DNA from: Cryptomeria japonica
Taxonomy: Eukaryota > Streptophyta > Pinopsida > Cupressales > Cupressaceae
Assembly (NCBI RefSeq): GCF_030272615.1
Contig: NC_081411.1
Location: 210,449,744-210,513,743, forward strand
DNA length: 64,000 nucleotides
Reading direction: 5' to 3'
Positions 35,901 to 49,539 of the stretch are shown piece by piece. Position 1 is the stretch's first letter. Every line of letters begins with the position of its first letter. Below the pieces are notes generated by a model. The model saw nothing but the letters and a program-made list of their open reading frames with translations, did no database searches and was not told where the DNA came from. A program made the translations under genes and the position numbers.

Positions 35901-37340
35901 GATGGTTTCCGGGATGGGTTATCCATGAATCAACACAACCTCTGGTGGTCACCTCTTTTTTAGGTGCAAGGGTTACCATTAGCCAAAATCCAGGGTGTTA
36001 GTGCTCTGTGTTTTCACAAATGTGCCATTAGAACACCTAAGGATCTATTTTCCAAAGCTTCTATGAGCCACCGGTCATGAGAGGACCTCCAGGTCTAGTT
36101 TCATCTTTCTCAACCAGATCGACACACTTATGACATTTTGGTCTCGACCTTACCCTCAAATTTATTATATAAGCTTGGCATTCAGTTTGTCAAACCTTGG
36201 TGGAAAGATTTGAAATGGTATCCTCGGATTCCTTTCACCAACTACAAACCCAAAATGAGTTATCTTTGGCTGGTTCCTCATTTGCCTATGGTCCATATTC
36301 TCAATCAGCAGTGGCACTTCTAGTCTTCTTAGACTTCCTAGAGATTCAAGTTTCTTTTTGTTTGGTCCACCACCACTGAACCCAAGATTGCACACTTTTC
36401 TTGGTGTGAGCTTTTCCAAGGGTTGCCTTTGGGTTCCAGACATAATCATTTGGGGGTTCCTGATCCTCGATGCTCTTTTTGTGGTCACCTAGAAACTTTT
36501 ATGCATATTTTTTTGTTCTGTAAAAGAGCTCAACAATACTGGAGCTAGATTCATCATTTCTTTCAGCCTTTTTAGCCTAAGCCATCTTCTTGGCATATGG
36601 TCCTTCTAGGTGATTCACCAAGAATCCCCTTTAAATATTCCTAGATATGGCATGCTTTCAGAATGGAGATCCTATTCACTCTTTGGAAGGATATAAATGC
36701 AGTTATTTTTACTCACATCTTTTTGGATATTAATGTCTCACTTTATGCTAAAGCATGCATTTATAATAATGTATTAATGCAGATTCAGATACAAGCTAAT
36801 AAAGTGGCCCTAGAGGTGGGCCACCTTCACGAGCTTCTCTAGCACTAGGGCAACACCCTTTATGTGGTTGCCAAAGTGCCACTGGATTCTATCTATGCCA
36901 CCTAAACTCTGTCCCATGGCCGTCGTCGTGGTCGTAGTTCCTTTGCCTGCCGCTCTCAGACCTCACGGTCCTAGGCTCCTCACCGCTCCTCAAGCAGGAG
37001 AGATGATGTTTGGAGGCGTTGCTCGGCTTCTCCTCTACATTGTGGCTTTACCTCAGGGTGGCCCTCTATTTCTCATGTGACTTTTTCTCGTCCCATTGGT
37101 GATGGTTCTAGGTGGCCCTTTGCCACCACTTCCAAGTTTCCTTACTTGGCTGACAAAGATCCTAAAGATGGGTGGTCAGTGCCGGACCCAACTCCTAACC
37201 TCATTGATGTAAGGGGAAAGAAAGATGATCTGTATCTTGTTGCCTTTGCTTTGGCTGCTAGAGGAATTTTTTGGATGAATAGCTTGTTTTTTTTCTTCCG
37301 GTCGCTGGTCGCATGACTCTCGCAGGTTGATCTTGTATCC
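32985..37340 (+). pseudogene. LINE-C ORF2 (endonuclease, RT, zf-RVT)
   Basis: The endonuclease is partly readable: DVLCLLEVKLVGFM, VGIINFYAPNDTVDRSYL and WVMCGNFNMVK, the last matching GDFN with Asp replaced by Asn. The RT region (34318-35289) has GDPEDICNWRPITFLSVLYK, KIDFAKAYDHIEWPF, HQGCPLAPALYVLAVEGF and FTDDSF in place of FADD. The zf-RVT region near 36380-36540 has KIAHFSWCELFQGLPLG and CSFCGHLETFMHIFLFC. The C-terminal end (36860-37316) has no recognisable domain. Frames shift repeatedly. Confidence 0.8.
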
Positions 37341-37411
37341 GTCGACCTTTTTTGGTGAATATGTACTTTAATATTTTTAAATTAATAGAGAAGGCCTATT
37401 CATCAAAAAAA

Positions 37412-40400
37412 ATTTCTTCTTGGTAACATTTGTTCCTAATTTTTAAAATTTAATATAAAATTGTTTCATATATTATTTTCTATTTAAAACCATTCTTGAC
37501 ACTATATAAATAATTATTCATTCCTAGAAACCTAATATTTCATCTACTTATGAATTGGTGTAGTTAAATGCAAATTTTGGTGTGTTTATTGAGGTATTTT
37601 ATAAATAGTGTTTGAAGCATCTCAAAAAATTTCCAAGAAAAATCTTATGGGTTTGACTTATTTTCCAAATAAAATATAAATTAATTGAAAGTTTTATTAA
37701 ATTGTATTTTATATAGATGATTTAATTTTCAAGAAAACAATTAATTAATCATTGATGTTTTGAAAAAGCCATAAAAGAGAGTTTGGGATGATATATTTAG
37801 GAATTTAAATGTATTTTCTACCCATACAAGTAAAAAAAAATTAGACATGCAATAAGTTTAATTTTTAAATTTATGCAGGTTATAAATAGAAAACATTGGA
37901 AAGAATGTAATAATACTATGATATTTAAATAACATTGAACGATATGGTATTTGGTATATTATATGAAATAGGATTGGGCTAGTTGGGTACACAAATAGTG
38001 ATTAGGTAGGAATTTCAATTGTTAGGAAGAGCACTTTGGGAGATGTGTTCCACTTGGGTTATTGAGCCATTTCATGGTATTAAGAAAAATAACCCATAGA
38101 TTTTATTTCTATAGAAAAGTTTTATTATATAGAAATAAGTTAAACATGTTAGGCTATTTGACTACATAGAATATTAACAAACGCTAAAGAAGAAGAAGAA
38201 TAAGAGGATGGTAGAACCATACTTTTTTACGTTGTATCATCAATATATTTAATAAAGAATTTGACTCTTCATTGAAGAAGCAATAATCTATAAATTAGGT
38301 ATCATTTAGTGAGTTACTTGAACATGTAAATAAATGTCAAGCATTTCATCTCTAAGCAACAAGTTGTAAATATTTCAAGAAGCCACTAATTAGAGAGTTT
38401 TCAGTCCCTAATAAGAAGTTTAAGCATTATGGATATTACAGTAGCATCTCTAGATGCCATCAAAAGTTTATTCAAAAGTCACATATAGTGATATTTGAAT
38501 AGCTCCTAATTCAATAGTCATAGCTCAAAAGTTATAAAATGAGAAAAAAAGAGGCTCATGACAAAGGGAGTGTTGGAATTTATTATTATTCTTAAGCCAC
38601 TACGAAAATTACTTGGCAATATCGGGCATTGAATTGTTTTGGATCATCATCCACTCTTTCCACTTGACACTTGTAGCAGCATTTAATTTTAGTACATGAG
38701 TTTGAATTTCAAAATGTGAGGGAATTTTGGTCGAGACAAGAATAGACAAAATCAACTATTCTTTAAGCAACAATTAGTTTTTGATCAGAAATTAGTATTG
38801 TAGATAAGGAATGCTACATGAGTAACATGTAATTTATGAATGAGAACAAAATGAAATACAATAATAGGTAGCTTGATACAAAGAGAAGATAACATGTAGC
38901 TCCAAATAGAGAAACTATACAATAGTTTTAGAAAGAAAAATGAAAATTATTTTTAATCATATTATAATCTAAGTTTAGAATTTATTTTGCAAACTATGAT
39001 TTTTCAATTAATAGTAATTTGTGTTGTTTTCTGCATTGGTATCCATAGTTATATTTTTTTATATGAGCAAAAAATTTTGTTTTGTATTATGTGTGATTTT
39101 CTTTGGCTTTTATGCCATTAATTTTTCTCAAGTTGCTATCCTATATTTTATTCATATAGGTCTTATAGAACTATAATGATAGATAATCACAATTTTAGCT
39201 TTGTTTAAAATACTTTAAAAAAATTTCAAATAAAATATAGTTCATAGGTGTAAAATCATAGTTCTACAACACCTTTAATATGCAAATAATTTAAGAATAT
39301 ACATCACCTACAATACTTTTAATTAAATGCCCCAAAGAACTACATCTTGTAGAATACCATTACCACAACATCTACAAAATATCGTTAAATTTTTATAAAA
39401 AAATACTAATACATACACTATTCTAAACTTCTTATCTTAATTCAGTAATGAATTCATAACAATAAAAGGTAAGCAGAAACCTACCAGTACTGTTCAATAA
39501 AATGGACAATAGAAAGAACTCAAAAAACCAGAGTTATATGCATCAAAAGTCACATAATATTATCCAACACTGAGTTTTAAACATCAACATGAAATTCCAT
39601 TAGTCTCTATAATCCAATAGATTAAAAAATGAAGAGTCTATGCAAAAGAAAAAATAAATAAATTCAATTCTCAATAGAACTAGGAATTTAGGTACCCCAA
39701 CTTGGTGGAGCCATAGCTTTCAGCTCACAACTCAAAATTCAAAATGTATTAGACCATTGGAAATTTCTCGAAGAGAACTAATTTTAGCCCCTTAACACCA
39801 TGGCCTTTGACTTATCAAGTTAAGGGACCGATGACACTTTTGACCCAAAATTTCGCTCTGAAGACCTCTGAAAATGTGATTTAGTAAAATATAGAAAATA
39901 CGAAAAAATTAGATTTTCGGTATTTTTCAATTTTATCAACTTCACAACCTTTACAAGTATTCTTTTTACATGATAAAATTGGATCTTTCAAGGGAGAATG
40001 AATTTTTTTATCAATATTCCTTCAAGATATACTATCTCATCAAGCACAATGGGTGTAGGATATGCATAAAATGTTTCATCAAAAATAATGTAGGAACATT
40101 CAAACAAACTATATTGGCATGTGAAACATGAAAATGATTACCTTTTTAATTCCATATAGTGGGAACTTCTACTATCACTAGAATTAGTAAAAGGAATTTC
40201 CTTGTGTTGGGTGGGATCAATATGTGAAGAAATTAAAGAATTAATTTCATTAGCTATCAATGATGTTATCCTTGCTACATCTAGTGCTATTATAATTGGT
40301 GTAACTCCTTATGTTTAACTTCCACTCAATAAATATTTTATGAATTGATATAACTTCTTGGGAGGTTGTTGGGTTTAGACAATTAAAAAAGATATGGAGG

Positions 40401-41508
40401 AGGTGACCTTTACAAAAATATAAATAGAAATTTAATCATATATAGAAAAGGAACTTCTTCTTTTTTTGGTTCATATGTTTCTTCTAGGATTCTTTTTCCA
40501 TTTGAGAAGATAAATAACATGAAAACATAAAAAATTGAAAATGAATCATGGATGATAATGATATCATTTGAAGTGTGTTGAATAAAACAAATTGTATTAA
40601 AATAGCCATCTTAATTAGGGGGCGGTATTGGTATAAAAATGTATATATCTCTACTAACAAAATTTATATAAAATGTCATGAGATGATTTGTTATATTTTT
40701 TTTAAATCAAACTATCATTATCAATAATTTGTGAGGTCAACATAAACTATTATAGTTTCACCCTCTAAATTATCTTAAAATTTATTTAGAAAAGTTTAGT
40801 TATTTTTATTTACATGTTGATCTTGAATATAAGGGTAGAATGTGATCAATTGTTAAATCAGTAGATGTTATTTTGCATGATTTAATTAATTAATTAAATC
40901 TAGATAGATTAGAATGGGTTAAAAGCTTTGAAAATTTTCTAGAAGGACTCAAGCCTCCTATTGCATTTATGACATAACCCACCGAAATCCCAAGTAATTG
41001 TTACCATTTATGTGTTTAATGTGAAACAAAAATACATTCTTCCATTAAATGGTTTATGTATTGGAACCATTTATCTATAATTTATTTTTTCTTAGTACCA
41101 TATTTTTCTTCTAAAATAATAATAATTATTTTTCATGACTTTTAATTCCTAAAAATTCTACAACCTTTGATTTCTATCAATTAATTGTTGCATCTACTTG
41201 ACAAATATATTAGTATATATAATACAATCCCACAAGAATAGGAGGTTTTGAGAATACTATTGCACATATATTAAAAATTAAATACACTATGTCTAAATAT
41301 CAACCTTTTCCAACTGACATTGTGGGAACATAAAAGAGAACTATAAAACATAGAGAAAAAATTTCCTTTGTTTCAAATATTGGTGATATGAGCTATAAAA
41401 AAGGTTATAAATAGTTTTGTGATTTAAAATGAAGATTGGTGTACATAATAGTTTGTAAACCATTACAATAATTTTTGGCAATGCACAATGTCAAGAACGT
41501 ATTAAGAA
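37412..41508. other. AT-rich spacer with no gene; one possible LTR scar
   Basis: About 4 kb without a supported gene. Near 39710-39890 the words CTTTCAGCTCACAACTC, CATTGGAAA and a following AAAATATAG are spaced as in the Gypsy-2 LTR (56160-56340), so a very old related LTR may lie there. Other short frames look like chance. Confidence 0.5.
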
Positions 41509-42589
41509 TGTATCTAATACAATCAAGAATTAGGGTAATTATGAAAATATCCAATCTTGTACGTTTACATATCATACCACCCACATAAACACATTGGAAA
41601 AAAATATTGAAATACATATTTATTACAAGAACATTCAAGAATAATTACATATATGGGAGATTACAACAAGAGACAAAATTCAAAAAATTCACAATGTTTC
41701 TAAGCACTTCATGCTTACAAGTCTTCAAATCTTTAAGCCTTCACATATTCTTGGCTTGACTCCTCATTTAAAGCGTATTATTTTAACCATTCTTCTTCTC
41801 TCATGGATTCCTTTAACAGCTGCAACACACCGACAAATCTATTCCTTTTTTCATCTTTCTCCTATTGACAAGCTAATTGCCTACACTACTTAAGAAATTC
41901 CCTAGAACAACTTGCAAGTTATTTCTCCAACCTTCTTATTGTTTATTATTGCCTCTAGAAAATATTGAAGGCTGAATTTTATAGAGATTAAAACCCTTGC
42001 AAGGATTTATAAGAGGCACCTAAACCTACCCTTTCATTTGCTTCCAATTGTATTTTATATTTGCTTGGTATTTATTTGAAATCCCACATTAAATAATTCC
42101 AAAATATTGATAAAATATATGCAATGAATTCATGTAAATATATTTAAAAACTAAATAAGAAAATAACTTAGTTGCACTCTTTAATAAATTCAAGAGTCTT
42201 TTCTCAAAAACCACTAGCTTTTCCCACCATTTTATACACCTAAAATGAAATAATACAACAAGAATGGAATGCCAAAGTTCATTTTCCTTATGAAATCTTC
42301 TCTAGGAATCCATATTTAAAAAAACAATTTATTTTAAATTTATAAGATTCCACTTAATCCCTTCAACCTTTGAAACATCAATATCATGCAATATAAATGC
42401 CCTTCAAAATCACAATAAAACACTTTTTTCCCTTTGAGCTTTGAAATGAAAGACAAGTATTGTTAAATCAATATTTTAACATAACAAAACTCCATAAAAT
42501 GATAGTAAATCTCAAACCTATATCAAAAATAAAAATGTACAACATTAGAAAAAATTGTTTTTGGTGATTTAGGACTTCTTCTGAGCCTA
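41509..42589 (-). repeat. 3' LTR of the non-coding element
   Basis: It starts TGTATCTAATA and ends CTGAGCCTA. It shares with 43690-44595, in order, TTAGGGT, CATATCAT, ATTACATATAT, ACAACAAGAGA, CACTTCATGC, GACAAGCTAATT-like, ACCTTTGAAAC and CAAGTATTGTTAAAT words. Small indels are frequent. No obvious polypurine tract lies next to it. Confidence 0.65.
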
Positions 42590-43670
42590 AATGCTCATGC
42601 AATAGACACGCCAAATAATTTTGTGAACATCAGATCACATAATGGAGTTGGATAGTATAACTAGATTCTTTAAAGTTGTTAAAACATTGGAGAAAAACCC
42701 ATCATTACATTAGGATCATGAAAATACTTCATAATTTTCCTCTTGCAACATCTTGTTAGAACATTCACTATCCTTCTCCACCAATTAAAACTCTTAGTAT
42801 TATTTATTTTCCTTGAATACAACCAACAATGTATTTGCAACATCCACCAACATGTATCTACATTATTCCCTACAATACCATACATATATTTGTTGGCATA
42901 TTGATCAATATTGATAAAAGCCATCTTTGCATTCACTTTGTTTTCCATCTCTCCATTCAATGCATCACAATTATCATAATTAAATTCATCTTTCATAAAT
43001 TCAAGAAAGTATGGTTTTACCTTTTCATCTTCATATAGTTTATTCTCTTCTTTAACATAAAAATAAAAAAATATTTCTCTACCTCTTTCTCTTTCACTAC
43101 TACAATGTTTTCTTCACTCTTAGCTATGCTTCATATTATCTTCATGTCCTTCAATGATCTTTTAGCATATATTGCAATCTCGCCTTTCTAATCCTTAATA
43201 ATTACAACTTCACCTTTTATCTCTTCCTCGAAGCCATCATTAAGGCATACTATATTATAATAATTCCTATTTCCTCTTCACCTACATACACAAATTCATT
43301 TAAAAAAGCATCTGACATAGAAAAGTAATGGGACTACCTTATACCCATATTTTCTTCTTCTCATTTCTTTTCAATGGCTACTTTGGTCTGCCCCAATACT
43401 CTCATCATACCCCTCATTTCATTCATTTTATCCATGTTCATTGTTTCTCCCTTGACTAGGACTGAAATTCTTAAAGGATTGGCCACAACCAACCTCAAAC
43501 TCTCTCTTCCTCTACTCACTCTCTCCTAGTGGAGGAACTATGTGCAACATCTACCTAGCTTCATTTACTATTGGGTGACAACCAAGATGATTTAATAAAT
43601 ATTTGATTTAGCCTAATCTTGTGGCATAAGAAGCCTCACATTTAGCAATCTATTTAACCACTAAAGATCA

Positions 43671-43684
43671 TTGCTTTGATACCA
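43671..43684 (-). other. Primer-binding site (tRNA-iMet) of the non-coding element
   Basis: The minus strand reads TGGTATCAAAGCAA, one change from the standard plant iMet site, five bases from the LTR edge at 43690. Confidence 0.75.
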
Positions 43685-43689
43685 TTTTA

Positions 43690-44595
43690 TGTATTAAATA
43701 TTAGGGTCTCTTATCAAACTATCTAATGTTGCGATATTAACATATCATCTCATGCTCACATAAATTTGAAACAAATATTGAAACATATCTTTATTGCAAT
43801 ATCTTGCAAGAACAATTACATATATAGGACATTACAACAAGAGAGAAAACTTGGATATTTTATAATGTTTCTAGGCACTTCATGCGAACAAGTCTTGAAT
43901 TTTTAATACCTTCTTGGCCTAAATCCTCATTTGAATTCTAATATTTATTCACCCTAAATCTCTCATGACTCCCTTTAACACCTCTAACACATCTAAAAAA
44001 CTAGTTCTCTTTTTTTATCTTTCACTTCTTGGGAAGCTAATTCCTTACACTCTTCTTCAAGGAATTATCTAGAGCAATCTACACATTATCTATTCAACAA
44101 GTTATTTAGTCATTTGCCTCCAATTGTCTTTTGATATTCCTTTGTATTTTCTTAAAATTCCTCATTAAATGATTCCAAAATCTTAATAAACTATATCAAA
44201 AATATATATTCTAAATAACTTTTGAAAATAAATTGAAATAAGATCCAAGTTGTTCTCTTTGAGTAATTTAAGAGTCTTTAATTTATTTTCACAAAAATGG
44301 CTAGTTTTTCCCTCCATTTTAGGAACTTGAAATTAAATAATAAAACAAGAATGGATGCTAAATCCCTTCGACCTTTGAAACCTCAAAATTGCGTAATATA
44401 GTACTATCAAAATCCATAAAACACTCTATTTGCCTTTGATTTTTTAAATGAAATCCAAGTATTGTTAAATGAACATTTTATCCTCAAACTACTCCATAAT
44501 ATGATCTTGAAGCTCCAACTTACACAAAAAATGGAGCTCCTTAACATAAAAAAAGAAATTATCTTTATGGTGATGTAGGATTTCATGTGAGCCCA
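43690..44595 (-). repeat. 5' LTR of the non-coding element
   Basis: It begins TGTATTAAATATTAGGG and ends GTGAGCCCA. Homology with the left repeat fades exactly after the GAGCC word on both sides, which sets the outer border. It is about 170 bp shorter than its partner. Confidence 0.65.
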
Positions 44596-45088
44596 GTATC
44601 ATTGGTTCATCTTTTAGTTTATAATATTTTATAATTGTAGATGAAGCTTTTAGTACTATGATATGTGAAACTAGAGATATAGATATCAATTGGAGATCTA
44701 GAGAAATAAATACATACTCAACTAGTTATAGATATAACTATAGACAATACATGCAAATTGTTTGAAATAATGTCTTCATAGAGGCACCACCATCAAATGT
44801 GAATAAAAGCTCATATTTTTATTATAAATATATTTTTATTGATGCTTTTAAAAAATTTATTCTAATAATCTCTAAAATATTTATTTTGATGTTTCTGAAA
44901 TTCCTATACTAATGAGTTGAAAATGCACACTCCTTAAAACATTTTGTAATGATTTCTAAAATATTTAGAAGGAAGTAGTTATGCATCGGTTACAACTCAA
45001 CTACAAGTTGAGAAGCTATAGAAAAAAATATATTCAAATTTGAAGATGTTCCTTTTTCTGAGCTCTATTTATTTTAAGTTTTATTCTT
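44596..45088. other. AT-rich spacer, nothing seen
   Basis: No coding, repeat or regulatory feature can be supported here. Confidence 0.6.
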
Positions 45089-47060
45089 TTTTTTTTTTAT
45101 TGATATAGTTAATAAACAGGATTATAGACAAGTATGTAACTACTTTAGAAGTTTGATATAACTGTACAAAATAAGAGCAGTTTGTTACTTAATAATAGTG
45201 GAAAAATATGCGAGTATGTGTTTTGGCAGATCCACTATACATCAGTCTAATTACAATAATGACCAAGAAAAGCAAAAAAATAATCCATGGTGTATTCCTG
45301 GATTACATCCAGGTTATCCATCCCAAAAAGCCTAGATCGTCCAACATCCTAGTAGTTTGGATCATCTATTGTCTAACCTGGTGGCCATTGCCTTTGATTT
45401 CTTCCATGAGAGCGTTGAGGGCATTCACAAAAGGAGTTCTCTTGGTATTGGTTCTCCCCCAGGTGTATCCATGGGATAACTCAAAGATGAATAACGTGGC
45501 ATGTCCATCTAAAAGGAACCTCCAAAACTTGTCTTTGTTAAACCTGAACACCATAGTGACCTGCGAGCAGATAGAGTGGAGGGTGAGACTTTGAAAAGAC
45601 TCAGTAAGGGCCCTGACTTGCCCTTGAAATTTTTCTACGTTCTTAATTTTCCATATATACCAAAGGATATCACTAGAAAGTAAATTCTAGAACATATTGG
45701 TATCTTTCTTAAGTCCTTTAATGACCCTTCTAATAACATTAACAATATTACATTGCACAGAAAGAATAAAACAAAACATAAGCCAAATTTCCTTACCAAC
45801 AATGCAGTTAAACAAAATATGTCTACTAGTTTCCCTAATTTTACAGATAGAAAATAGGTATTCATTAGTGTAATCCGATCTGGTAGGGTGCTTGTCTAGA
45901 AGAAGCAACCATCTGAAGGTTTTCTTCCTCAGAGCCAATGGAGATCCCCAAAGAGATTTGAAGATAAGATCCCATTGAGCTCTCGATAGGTCAGAATACT
46001 AGAGTGAATTGAGATGGTTGAGGATATTGCTATTAGAAGAGAGGTTTTTATAGATAGCAAGAGGTTTAAGATTCCCAAACGGGCTTCCATCGGACCAAGT
46101 GAAGGAAAGAGGGCTGCTATCTTCGCAAGCAATGGGGGGCTGGAGGAAATTACAAGTATTCCACAAGATGTTATAAGTCATTTTGTTAGAAGGAAGCAGA
46201 TTAAATTTTGCAGAGAGCTCTTCCCAAGGGATCAGAGTTCCATTAGTAATGGTGTCTTTGAAGCAACAAATTCCTTTGCTGGCCCATTTTTTGGCCGAAC
46301 ACCCCTGATTAAGGGCTAAAGTCTTATCTTTATGGGTTAAGTTCTATCAAATTGACCTATCCCCACACACTTGATTAACACGGCTACTCCAAGCATTGCA
46401 AACATTAGATATAACAATTTCTCATTCTTTCTAGATGGTTATGAAGATAACAGAGGCTGCGGTAGAAATTGAGAAAAATCCATCTAGTAGATCACTAATG
46501 GGGAGGGACTTCCAAGATTTAGCTTTCTTAGGAACCCCCCTGCTAATTTTATTATGAATGACCACTTTCCATGGTTCATTACCTTCCAAAGCATGAAAAA
46601 TCCATTTGGCTGCCAATGCAACCCCTTGGGTTTTCAGATCCTTAAGACCCAGGCCTCCAATAGATTTATCCATGAAACACCAATCCCATTTGATTGAGTG
46701 AGCTTTTTTGTGACCTCTTCCATCTGACCATAGAAATTCTTTGATGGTTTTCTAAATCTCACTAATCTGATAGTTATTGAACATCCAAACAGATGCATAG
46801 TATATACTATAAGATTCGAGAATCTTTTGACACACTTGCATTCTTCCTTCCAATGATAAATAGTGCTTATTCCATTTAGAGAGCTTAGATTCAATCTTCC
46901 CCTTAATCCATGCCCACATATCCTTAAGGTAAGGGGAGATTGCAAAAGGGATCCCTAGATATTTGACAATTGTGGCCGGTCCTCCCCATTGATATCCATA
47001 GGTAGCAAGCTAGTCTGGAGGTTTCTCAGTCCATCCGAGCATGGTAGAATTGGGTTGAAA
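45089..47060 (-). mobile_element. LINE-D: 5'-truncated LINE (3' end of ORF2)
   Basis: Minus strand. The poly(A) end is a T-run at about 45089-45101 on the plus strand. Readable from the 5' side are GWTEKPPD and GIPFAISPYLKDMWAWIKGK near 46890-47060, GGLGLKDLKTQGVALAAKWI at 46560-46673, and a zf-RVT region at 45760-46000 with FRWLLLLDKHPTRSDY and HILFNC. These are the thumb/linker and zf-RVT parts of plant LINE ORF2. The RT core, endonuclease and ORF1 are missing, the usual 5' truncation of incomplete reverse transcription. Stops and frameshifts are frequent. Confidence 0.8.
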
Positions 47061-48983
47061 AGAACTAGGAGTAAATTAGAGGAATTTTCTAATTCAAACT
47101 TTGTATAGATAGGTGTGTAATTGTACAACATCAATATTATATAATATAGGAAGCATTTCATTCATATGTTTACTATGCTTTTTAATGTTATTATTTATAA
47201 ATAATTTTAGCTTGAATTGGTAATGATTTTATGTTATTGTTGAAAACTATTAGTCATGTTTGGGGATGATTACAAAATATTCAACATTTGTAAATAATGA
47301 TAGTCACATCCTTGATATCTTGTTTTGAGTTCTTGGATATAATCCATCCCATTGTGTGTAATTTGTGTATGTCCTTTTTATTGTTGTTGCACAAACATGC
47401 TTATTATTGTTTTCTTTCATCATATAAATCTTTGAATGTGTATTAAATTTTATGATGAATATTTTAAAATTTTATTCAATTTTGTGAAATATCAATTGGT
47501 ATTTTTAAGTTTACAACTAGTTAGGGCTTATGTAAGTCATTATATTTATTTTTTCTCTTTTTATTTTAGATATTTCTGGTTAAATACTACCAAAATTCCC
47601 AAGCTTTTAATACAAGGGATTTTCCCCCCTCAAAAATAGAGGAAGACCACTATTCGATAGGAATCTTTTCAATTGTTGGTAGGATCATCATTTCTCTTTT
47701 CTCTAACAGGTTCTTATTGGGAGATCTAATCATGGTGACAAATCTATTTACCAAGTCCTTACCCCTAGTCCCTTCTTGCCTCAAGTGCACAAATATGGTT
47801 GTGCTTCATAAACTAGATGAGGTTATGGATCCCAATGGTTGTGCTCACAATTTTAATATTCAAAGAATTATATTTCCTATTTATAATCTCAATAGTGCTA
47901 TTGAATATCTAGATTCATATTTGTGATACACATCTTGTTCTTGTTGTTTAAAGGTTTTATCTATATTTTTAATTGATAGAGTCACTCCTTTTGTTTAATT
48001 GCATTTTTTTATTTAGACTTGATTTAACTTGAACTTTAATTATATATCTTTCTATGACCAATATATTTTGTGAAAAATATATTACCATCTATTAAATTGA
48101 TAAAATATAGTTTCTCAAAACATTAAAATTAAATATTTATAAAGTTGTACCTCCTTGTCATCTCTTTTTCCATTCAAGGTTTTCCACTTATATACCATGA
48201 GCTGACTAGGTGAAGAACACCAGTTACGACCAATATTACTCTTTGCTCCCCCAAACCCCCAATTACAAACTTTAAAGGAACCAAAAAGATGATAGCTAAA
48301 AGCCCATTGCTAAATTTCACATGTACCAATAGCAAACCAATTTACCCCTAATAGTTAGCATTATTGACAAATCCCACAACATGCATTGGTATACCTAGAA
48401 TCTAGAACAATAGCTATAAGCAATTAAGTCACATTCAGAAATGACAAAAAATTTGTCAAAATTCTATATACCTTTAGAATCTATAAATGTGCAAAGTTAG
48501 TTATAACAAATATTGATATGCTTCCCTTATTAGATCATACTTTACTATATTAATTTTGCGAGGCATTTCTAACTCCGAATATGTAGTGGAAGGACATGTT
48601 TCAATGGTCATTTGATTTCCTTGGAATAAAATAACCATGATTTAAACCACCGTCCCTACATCAGGAAAAAATAAAAAATGCGAGGAGTTTTGATTATAAT
48701 GCATGAGCTCAATGGTCACAATTTGTAATCGTCAATAAACGCTCTACTGTTTAAATTATTTATTGGGAGAAAAGATTAGGGAAATTTAAGAGTCTTGTTT
48801 CTTGCCCAGATATTTTGCATTTTGTGACTCTTGGGATTCTTACACTTATATTTAAACTAACCGGCTTCCAAGGCCTTACAAGCCCTAAACATAAACGGTT
48901 CCATCCTCCTATGTGAATAAAATTTTCGTTGCAGGTAGTCATTCCTTTTCTTCTTGCAGTAGCTGATTGAATAAACAACAACC
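47061..48983. other. AT-rich spacer, no gene seen
   Basis: No domain is recognised. A 69-codon frame at 47717-47926 has no known relative that I can name. A TATATTTAA word near 48848-48856 could serve the locus starting at 48984. Confidence 0.5.
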
Positions 48984-49535
48984 ATGTATACCGAAGATGA
49001 AAATAATCAGATAGTTGCTGTTAATCAGGAAAATCAGCCCATAACGACCAACTTATTGCAGGAAGAAAGGTTTCAAAGAAACTACCAGAGACGATGTTTC
49101 CCAAATATCCAATCCAAAGGATGGATGAACATTTGGAAGCCATTAGAAAATGCCTGCAATCTCAGAGATTGGGAGATGAATTGGAACGAGGGATAAACAC
49201 TGTGAATCTCAACCTGTCAGTCATGAAAAAAATAATTTCCAAAATGGAAGAAACTCACTGCCAAGCTTCTATGGATTCAGATGAAAGTAAAATAATGGGA
49301 GAGACAATAAATTACATAAGAAATAATCTGAATAATCGACTACATGTTTTTGAGGAGAATGAGAGAAAGCTTTAAAGAGGATTTCAGAGCAAAAGTGAAG
49401 TGGGATTATATCATAGTTTCAAGTGAAGAACCAGGATAAGACATATTGGATACAACAGTAAAAACTGGGGATTTCCATCTTCATGATTATCCTTACGTAG
49501 GACATATCACAAATACAGCCAAGGAGATCAAGAAT
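48984..49535 (+). pseudogene. Unrecognised coding-like block upstream of the repeat ORF
   Basis: Three overlapping frames follow one another: MYTEDENNQIVAVNQENQP from 48984, then from about 49090 a charged helical segment (MDEHLEAIRKCLQSQRLGDE and KKIISKMEETHCQASMDSDE) to 49375, then after another shift KEDFRAKVKWDYIIVSSEEPG, one stop, and TVKTGDFHLHDYPYVGHITN. The composition is protein-like and hydrophilic. Two frameshifts and a stop suggest a decayed gene; alternatively these are exons whose splice sites I cannot place. No family is recognised. Confidence 0.35.
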
Positions 49536-49539
49536 AACA

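Larger units (their letters stand above)
31738..37411 (+). mobile_element. LINE-C: decayed long non-LTR retrotransposon
   Basis: A plus-strand plant LINE with a DUF4283-like ORF1, ORF2 endonuclease, RT and zf-RVT regions, ending in a short A-run (37403-37411). Its sequence is clearly different from LINE-A2, so it is a separate family. The 5' end is estimated; the sequence just before 31738 shows no clear boundary. Numerous stops and frameshifts show that it is old. Confidence 0.8.
41509..44595 (-). mobile_element. Non-coding LTR retroelement (TRIM/LARD-like)
   Basis: Two direct repeats (41509-42589 and 43690-44595) flank about 1.1 kb. On the minus strand a tRNA-iMet primer-binding site (43671-43684) sits beside the right repeat, which makes that the 5' LTR. 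The interior has no gag or pol motif; its longest frame, 105 codons at 42679-42996 (minus), is unrecognised. The element therefore depended on proteins from elsewhere or has lost its genes. The repeats are strongly diverged and no target-site duplication is found (AAGAA on the left, GTATC on the right). Confidence 0.65.

Noticed and set aside
41504-44600. Target-site duplication for the non-coding LTR element
   Set aside because: AAGAA on the left and GTATC on the right do not match; the borders may be off by some bases or the ends are eroded.
47717-47926. A 69-codon plus-strand frame
   Set aside because: No domain, no splice or promoter context, and such lengths are common by chance here.
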